Shown here: one piece after another, positions 57,404-64,000 of the stretch
Layout: every line of letters starts with the position of its first letter
Numbering within the stretch: the first letter of the stretch is position 1
Source: Acanthosepion esculentum
Taxonomy: Eukaryota > Mollusca > Cephalopoda > Sepiida > Sepiidae
DNA: 64,000 bases
Assembly: GCA_964036315.1 (NCBI GenBank)
Contig: OZ038482.1
Location: 11,583,698-11,647,697, forward strand
Reading direction: 5' to 3'
Program-made: the position numbers and the translations under genes
The notes under the pieces: generated by a model
Database searches by the model: none
Told to the model about the DNA's origin: nothing
Seen by the model: the letters and a program-made list of their open reading frames with translations, nothing else

Positions 57404-58775
57404 CTAAAGAGCTACATAATGAAACTTATCTGAATTTTGATGAATCGAGTGCAGAGAAGAATTAGACCAGAAATAGGACAAGAAGGGATAGGGCTTGGTT
57501 AATGACACTGCAACAAGGAATGGGATATTTATGTTCAGAGTGATATTAAAAAAAGCAGTACAAATGTGGGGGAACATATACCTATGTTTCATAGAGTATG
57601 TAAAAGTGCTTGATAGGATAAAACACAACTATTTGAACTGCTGGGAAAGCTTGACAAGTATAATATGAGAATAATCCAGAACTGGGAGCAAACTGCCTCC
57701 AGATGAATAGAAAATGAATTATTTTAATTAATGTGAGCGCCATTGGATAGCCTAAAGAGCTACATAATGAAACTTATCTGAATTTTGATGAATCGAGTGC
57801 AGAGAAGAATTAGACCAGAAATAGGACAAGAAGGGATACGGTTTGGTTAATAACACTGCAACAAGGAATGGGATATTTATGTTCAGAATGATATTAAAAA
57901 AAGCAGTACAAATGTGGGGGAACATATACCTATGTTTCATAGAGTATGTAAAAGTGCTTGATGGGGTAGAACACAAAGAACTATTTGAACTGCTAGGAAA
58001 GCTTGACAAGTATAATATGAGAATAATCCAGAACTGGGAGCAAACTGCCTCCAGATGAATAGAAAATGAATTATTTTAATTAATGTGAGCCCCATTGGAT
58101 AGCCTAAAGAGCTACATAATGAAACTTATCTGAATTTTGATGAATCGAGTGCAGAGAAGAATTAGACCAGAAATAGGACAAGAAGGGATACGGTTTGGTT
58201 AATAACACTGCAACAAGGAATGGGATATTTATGTTCAGAGTGATATTAAAAAAAGCAGTACAAATGTGGGGGAACATATACCTATGTTTCATAGTGTATG
58301 TAAAAGTGCTTGATGGGGTAGAACACAAAGAACTATTTGAACTGCTAGGAAAGCTTGACAAGTATAATATGAGAATAATCCAGAACTGGGAGCAAACTGC
58401 CTCCAGATGAATAGAAAATGAATTATTTTAATTAATGTGAGCCCCATTGGATAGCCTAAAGAGCTACATAATGAAACTTATCTGAATTTTGATGAATCGA
58501 GTGCAGAGAAGAATTAGACCAGAAATAGGACAAGAAGGGATACGGTTTGGTTAATAACACTGCAACAAGGAATGGGATATTTATGTTCAGAGTGATATTA
58601 AAAAAAGCAGTACAAATGTGGGGGAACATATACCTATGTTTCATAGAGTATGTAAAAGTGCTTGATGGGGTAGAAGACAAAGAACTATTTGAACTGCTAG
58701 GAAAGCTTGACAGGTATGATATGAGAATAACCCAGAACTGGGAGCAAACTTCCTGCAGACTGATAGAAAATAGAC

Positions 58776-59580
58776 TTTGCAATAGAGCTGCCTTGTTTAA
58801 GAAACTTGTATCACAATCTTCAATGGACATCCCTATAATTATGACCTTGTGCTAGACAAAGTTAAGCTGAGAAAGATAGTCCTAGATCTTTACTTTAATA
58901 TTGTTGCCATATTTGGTCTAGTGCTTTGGCTATGTATCTAGATATTCTTGACAAAGTCCAAAGAGCTATCTGCAATGTTATAGGTCCTGAACTGGCATCT
59001 TAGGTCCGAACATTTTCTCACCACCATAACATAACTCCCCTGTGCCTATGCTATAAATATTTTCATTGTAATGGTTCAGAAAAGATTTGTTTTTGTACTT
59101 AAACGTCATAAATTTAAGTGCAGTACTAGATTGTCAGCTACGTCTCATAATTTCAATTTTGAAATTGCTAAATATAAATGTAAGTTCTATTCTGATAGTT
59201 TCTTTTCTTGCACTTCTTCCCTGTGGAACTCTTTCGGCTTCTTGTTTTCCAGTTAACTATGATCTTCAAAAATTTAAATGTAACATCAATTTTCACATCC
59301 TGTATTTTTTTATCCTGTTCTTTTTTTCTCAATGACATTTTCTTAGTTTCCTTTCCTCTCAATAACCCCCACCCTGTGCCTTAGTGGCTTTATTTCCTTC
59401 CTTGGTGTGATTTGATAAAAATGTCCTCTCTGAAACAAATTCTGCTGTAAACATTATCTTATCTATTCTCTTGACTCTGCCTTTTACTGTGTAACCCAGA
59501 TTTTTATCTTTTTAAAACGTTTTCTATCAGCCATGTTTGTTTATTTTTTGGAAGCCAAATAAAGAAATATTTATTCACTG
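58776..59580 (+). pseudogene. LINE (Family A) 3' end with polyadenylation signal
   Basis: After the last satellite unit the plus strand carries a Family A tail. The blocks are 'YCCHIWSSALAMYLDILDKV' in broken frames (58,900-58,960), 'QRAICNVIGPELAS' and KRHKFKCSTRLSATSHNFNF, then KYKCKFYSDSFFSCTSSLWN (59,168-59,230), the conserved 'SSFFPRTSSLWNSLP' end. A 3' UTR follows that matches the one interrupted at 24,568, and AATAAA lies at 59,558-59,563. Frames are broken. The first about 100 bp after the array (58,776-58,880) I cannot assign. Confidence 0.82.
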
Positions 59581-60125
59581 CAGTTTTCTCTGTTCTACTC
59601 CAGGCAAATATGCAGCTGTCTAACTGTTAATGTGCTTATTTGTGCCTGGTTAATGATACTCCTTGCCATTTCTTTTTTTTCCAGTCAGATACAGTTAATG
59701 ATTAATCAAATTAAAACAAGAACTTCACAAACACAACAAAACACTTGTCTGGTCAAATCTCACCTATGCGCTGTTTAAGTTTTATGTACGGTCTATCTGA
59801 AAAGTTTCCATTCAATTACAATATTTTAAAAATCAGCAGTATAGCATGGATGTAACTTGGTAACTAATCAGAGGGGACCTTACCACATATTTATAAGCAG
59901 AAACTCTCCTGCAGGGTTACTCAGCAGTAAGATGCTGTGAAATGAGTGAGTGTATTCTGTTTTTACTTCAAACAATTTCAGTAATTACTACAGGCAACTG
60001 TCCAAGATGTGATTAGGGGATTATTCTATGAGTAAAGTTCAGAAAAAAATGTTTGTTATTGGGTTTTAAACTTGTCTGGAGACCCAATGAAAGTGATCCA
60101 AATTTTGGCAGCTCTTTGACAATAC
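59581..60125. other. No recognised gene
   Basis: From about 59,788 a segment beginning gtacggtctatctgaaaagt and running to about 60,110 has the flavour of a decayed DNA transposon (an ATGAGTGAG start-like context at 59,943), but no transposase motif can be read. Confidence 0.35.
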
Positions 60126-60126
60126 T

Positions 60127-60318
60127 AGAAATTATTAAAAATATCCTGAATGCATCATTATAACTAAATCATTAAATCATCAAAACTATTAAAAAATATC
60201 CTGAATACATCATTAAAAAAATAAATCATCAAAATTAATTAATTAAAACTATTAAAAAATATCCTGAATACACCATTAAAAAAATTAAATCATTAAAACT
60301 ATTAAAAAATACTGAACA
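60127..60318. repeat. AT-rich tandem repeat, about 3.5 units
   Basis: Units of the type 'actattaaaaaatatcctgaatacatcattaaaaaaataaatcatcaaa', about 45-60 bp and with variable A runs, are repeated three to four times. The unit ctattaaaaaatatcctgaa is nearly exact in the middle copies. Confidence 0.9.
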
Positions 60319-60733
60319 CATACAGTCTACAGTCAAAGTAAATATGTGATTGATAATGCAATAATTAGAAGATCTAATGATTCCACAGATTTTCTGGAAT
60401 GGATGCAGTCATTTTAAATATCTCGACTGTCAGTTCTCCACATTATGTGCAGGGTTTGTTGGCAAAACATTATATTTAGACAGGACTATCATCAGCCTTG
60501 TACAGTTCTGATTTATTTTCCTTCATCTTCTATTTTTTCCCCAAAGCTAAAATGTCCATTGAAATGGGTGTAGTATGTGACTCAAGCCTGGAAATACCAT
60601 TTAGTCTGGATTGAATTGAAAGGCAATCAGGAGCTGATCTGTGGTGACCCCAATAAATATTGGCTCATTTTAAGAGATACTAAAATAAGCATTGTGCTCA
60701 GTGTCACATTGGAATATCAAATAAACTATGCCT

Positions 60734-61042
60734 TAAAGTGTTGACCTAGAAGGTGACCTGAAAGCCACCAAATGCAGAATCAAAGAATGGAAGAAAGTTA
60801 ACCCAGGTTCAACTTTGGATATATGCACACAAGCCAACCAGATGACAGGAAGATATAAATGCCCAATCAACAAGGGAAAGGTAGAATTGCTTATATCCTT
60901 ACAACATTGTCAAATGTTCAAAGAAGTCCCTGAAAAACGACACACCGTCATGACCAATTTGAATTTGATAGCATCCAGAAATGAAGAAACAAATAATTTT
61001 ATGTATGAAAGATTTTGTCATATTCTCATCAGGCGTTACTAA
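60734..61042 (+). other. Unrecognised open frame, about 100 codons
   Basis: One plus frame is open from about 60,734 to a stop at 61,040 without an obvious ATG near its start. It reads LEGDLKATKCRIKEWKKVNP, then LDICTQANQMTGRYKCPINK and, near the end, NNFMYERFCHILIRRY. The composition is protein-like (charged, with Trp and Cys) rather than low-complexity. I do not recognise it. It could be an exon, a decayed transposase segment or chance. No consensus splice sites are convincing at its edges. Confidence 0.25.
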
Positions 61043-61044
61043 GA

Positions 61045-61490
61045 TTACACCCATTCAATAATTAAGAAGGCAATAGATTAAAAGTTAAATCCTGATATAT
61101 ACAGAGCTTAGTATGGCACATGGCCAATTCAAAAGCCAGATTGGTGATGCTCATTACTACAAAATGATGAGAGAATAATTTCAAGCCAATTTTATTTTAT
61201 ATGAAAATTCACACAATACAAGGCCCAAGAGTCACTGCGGATAGAGTGTTACTGTTAAAATGGTGATGAGGAATGAAGTGTGTAACATGAATGAAAAAGT
61301 TAGGATTTGAAAATTTTGAGGATAAAGAGGACTGACTCTTGATTTTCAGAACATGGACGGGACTAGAGTAGCTGACAGTGAGAATCCCAAAAGAGGAATT
61401 TTAAGAAAACTTTGAAAAGTGGAAGTGACATTGAAACCATTGCTCTAGATTCTTTGCTTTTTCATTAAATGATTAGATGATTTTAAAATA
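61045..61490. other. No gene seen
   Basis: Unique AT-rich sequence. No supported feature. Confidence 0.5.
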
Positions 61491-61770
61491 TAATGGTAAT
61501 ATGAGCCAATGCCTTATAAAGAAAAATTTGGTATTCATTGACTGACCAGCGAGTACTGTTTTCAGTTGAATTTTATAAAATCTCTCTTTAAACACGTTTC
61601 TTAGGAAAACAGGTTTCACAAGCCCAGTAGCTGTTATCGTTCTTCCCAGGATTTTGATGGCGTTTTCCTTCTGAACCTTCTATTTGAAGTGTTGTGGAAT
61701 ATTAACATCTTGATTATGTCATTTTCTCTTTGAGTTGCATGTGCTATCCAATTTAATTGTTGCCACTGTT
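61491..61770. repeat. Dispersed repeat with coding-like minus strand, copy 2
   Basis: Matches 3,913-4,145 with moderate divergence and an extra inserted block (about 61,600-61,640). The minus strand has ENDIIKMLIFHNTSNRRFRR, corresponding to the similar block of copy 1. Confidence 0.6.
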
Positions 61771-63880
61771 GGTAGTCCTAAAGTGATGTTGTTTCACTTA
61801 TTTGGTACAGTTCTTTTTGTGATTCTGTAGCACCAGTCCACAATGTTCCAAGAACAATTATTTGCCAAGACCTTCATGCTTTACTGAGTCAAAGCCTTTC
61901 TCCTTCCATTGATATTAGGAAGTGATTGTATAAAGCTGACAGTTTAGATATTTCTGAATGAATTTGCTTGACATAACATCAATATGAAAGTATTAATCGG
62001 ATGAGGTTATTTAAGAACATAACTTAAGTTTTCAGGTTGATGTGTAGCAATTTGCAGTGTTGAGCAAAACTACCTCGGACACAGCCAATTCTATGTTCAA
62101 TTCTCTTTTCTCTTAGACCAAATTTGTTATAACTCAATCATATGTTGTGGTATCTGAAATGTTTAGTATTTACTATTTCAACATCCTGAATTTTTATGAT
62201 GGATTCAAGGTAGGTGCCATCATTGCTTTCATTCCAATTCCAGATCAAAGTTTCTGTTTTGGAAAGGTTTTTCTTGCATCACATTTCTTGAAGCACCTGA
62301 CTGTTAAAGATCATTCTTATTCCAACTATAAATATGTATGTCATCAGCACCACACCCCACCCTTATCATCAGTACAGGGCAGAAGAGATTAAATTAGACT
62401 AGAGCTCTCATTTTCACCTTGTCTTAATGTTTTCTTATTGGAGTCCTTGCCAGACATAATGCTTGACCCATGAAGAGAAAAGTTGAATCCTTCACATCCT
62501 CATGGGAAGAAAGCCAAAGGTCCAAAGAAAGTCCCACAAAAAAAACAAATTAACATCAACCATGAGTCTAAGTCCCAAAGAGACTAAATAATAATTGTAT
62601 GTATGAATGATTGAATATATTCCAAGATTTCAGAACATCGACAAGATTAAGGAGAATGAGATGAAAGCAGCTGATGCTAATCCCCCCAAAAATTTGTCAA
62701 TAATTTTAAAAAGGGACACTGGAATAAATTTCTGAGGTCCCAACATGGGTACTTTAAAAGTGACTAAGGTACCATTGTCTACTTTTTCATTAAACTGAAA
62801 TGGCTGGATGCTTTTATGAGGAAGTTTATATCTTTCTGCTTTTGTGGTGTCTGTGTCTTTCCATTACTTAGCGACCCAATGATGACACAGACTCCATTAC
62901 AGAAATAACTCTTCAGTAAGTCAATCTACGCTATGAATTTAGAGACAGCCAAAATTTGATTAGCAGATCAAGGAGATGACAGAAAGACATCTTAGTGAAT
63001 GTTAAATATCTCTAATCAAAATTGAAATACTTACAATTCAGATCTTCAGGCTTATATTTCTATCCATGATTGGCATTAAGATTTTTTTTTTAATTTCACT
63101 TAATGTCTTTAGGAAAATAACTTTCAAACTTTCTTTAAATAAATATTTCCAAAATTCTTGTCCTAAATAAAAATAATTTTTAAACTTAAGAAAATATGAA
63201 AATAAAAACATTTATTTAACTCTATATTGCTGTTGTGGAATTATTTTAATAAATATGTATTTTTTTTTTGGTAGAAAGAATTATTGCAAAGTTGGCCTTC
63301 CTTATATTTTTGGTCAGTGATTCTCATGTGTACATTTTGGAGCATTGACAAAAAAATGTATAAAAAAAAGAAAAGCTTCTTTGCCGAACCAAAACTGTAA
63401 GATTATTTTTAGTGTTTCAAATTTTGGTGAAATAGCTTCCAGGATATCATTTTATTTTTGTTAATTAAGCTTTTGGCATATTTTCTTCTTTAAGAAAAAT
63501 ATTATATAAACCATAAAAGGTTCAAAATGAAATTTCTTCCTTCTTAATCTCACCGTACATCAACAGAAGAAACGGAAAAAAATCATTATATAAATTTGTC
63601 TTAAAACTGAAATAATACGTAAACATAGCTCCAGTACAAACTCCTCCTATTTAATTCCAGTACTTTACAAAGTGTGAGATTTCTTTTTGACAATGATGTT
63701 CACTCTGTACAAGACCCAATAGCCACTCAAGGTAGAGGCACAGTTTATGGGGATGTGTAGAGAAGATAATGGTTAACCCTACACTTAAACAGGCCAAGAT
63801 TGTAGTGATCGGTGAATCATCCTCATGGTAGTTGGTTCCACAAAGTAACAGTTCATGAGAAGATGCTGCTCGATAGTCCA
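61771..63880. other. No gene that I can support
   Basis: On the minus strand two short LINE-like echoes can be read (a 'FDSVKHE' block near 61,890 and 'ADDIHIY' near 62,345), but their order is the reverse of a real RT, so I do not call a LINE. The remainder is AT-rich with long A and T runs. A minus frame of 83 codons at 63,651-63,902 is open but matches nothing I know. Confidence 0.4.
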
Positions 63881-63884
63881 TATT

Positions 63885-63970
63885 AACCAAAACAATAGAC
63901 ACCTGAGGATAGAGGGTACTTGGTCAAAATGTTGTGACTATAATAACGCCTATAAGAACAATAGTTTGAA
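63885..63970 (+). repeat. Possible Penelope-like terminal repeat relic
   Basis: 'cacctgaggatagagggtac' followed by 'caaaatgttgtgactataataacgcc' parallels the 'cctgaagaaagccgg...cgaaacgttgtaataaatatggc' series at 21.3 kb. Divergence is high. Confidence 0.35.
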
Positions 63971-64000
63971 ATAATAAAATTATAAAAGAAATGAGTTTGA

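Larger units (their letters stand above)
30080..58775. repeat. LINE-derived satellite array, about 82 monomers (352/348/336 bp)
   Basis: The marker 'agagctacataatgaaact' recurs throughout at steps of 352 bp. A 348-bp form lacks 4 bp after a changed gtagaacacaaag segment (reads ggataaaacacaac). A 336-bp form also lacks a 12-bp piece (aataggacaaga). Divergence between monomers is only a few percent by eye. The array begins with a diverged unit at about 30,080 and ends in a diverged unit at about 58,775. The 336-bp type occurs only between 39.2 and 45.4 kb. Plus and minus frames of 71 and 85 codons recur in most 352-bp units, but these are by-products of the sequence. Confidence 0.97.

Noticed and set aside
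30080..58775. CRISPR array or gene family cluster
   Set aside because: Units are 352-bp head-to-tail copies without short repeat/unique spacer alternation, in a eukaryotic context. Frames are decayed RT.
30115..58860. Recurrent 85-codon minus-strand and 71-codon plus-strand frames in the satellite
   Set aside because: They follow from the near-identity of the monomers. The plus frame is a remnant of LINE RT, and the minus frame is its antisense with no known domain. No promoter or splice signal is present.
61800..62400. LINE reverse transcriptase on the minus strand (FDSVKHE near 61,890, ADDIHIY near 62,345)
   Set aside because: The motif order on that strand is reversed (the YADD-like block would precede motif A), and intervening frames have no supporting blocks.
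63651..63902. 83-codon minus frame as a gene
   Set aside because: No recognised motif and no splice or promoter evidence.

Overview
The window looks like a stretch of animal nuclear genome that carries no host gene I can recognise. It is AT-rich, has no long host open reading frames, and is full of (TA)n microsatellites and decayed transposable elements. The mix of elements is what I would expect from a mollusc, probably a cephalopod: two LINE lineages, Penelope-like fragments, several Tc1/mariner copies and tRNA-derived SINEs. The taxon is an inference from repeat content only.

Positions 1-20,000 hold scattered, mostly 5'-truncated LINE pieces. Family A is a CR1/Jockey-type LINE. Family B is an RTE-like LINE. 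Both lie on both strands. Between them are three tRNA-derived SINEs, two of which have a hammerhead-like body. There are also several (TA)n tracts, perfect hairpins, and AATAAA-bearing repeats at 13.6-14.2 kb.

Positions 20,500-30,080 are a nested transposon district. A mariner-like transposase on the minus strand is split by an inverted pair of Penelope-type repeats with a 12-bp target duplication. An inverted pair of hammerhead-ribozyme-like repeats follows, with one arm split by a deleted Tc1-like element. Next come a long Family A LINE pseudogene, a Tc1-like element inserted in its 3' region that appears to contain a spliceosomal intron, and a nearly intact mariner with a 339-codon frame. 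The mariner's first catalytic Asp is replaced by Glu. A 31-bp minisatellite and a Penelope RT fragment lead up to the satellite.

Positions 30,080-58,775 are one tandem satellite array of about 82 monomers. The main form is 352 bp, with 348-bp and 336-bp deletion forms. The monomer can be read as a decayed piece of Family B-type LINE reverse transcriptase (the GTRN segment and motif A), so the satellite appears to have grown from an internal LINE fragment. The array has higher-order structure: two tandem trimer duplications of about 1.05 kb, a 12-monomer tandem duplication of 4,156 bp, and a homogeneous 352-bp domain at 46.5-57.4 kb.

Positions 58,775-64,000 hold a Family A LINE 3' end with its AATAAA signal, an AT-rich tandem repeat, an unrecognised ~100-codon frame, and otherwise featureless AT-rich DNA. 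Nothing here works together as a pathway. The window records serial insertion, nested insertion and satellite amplification.
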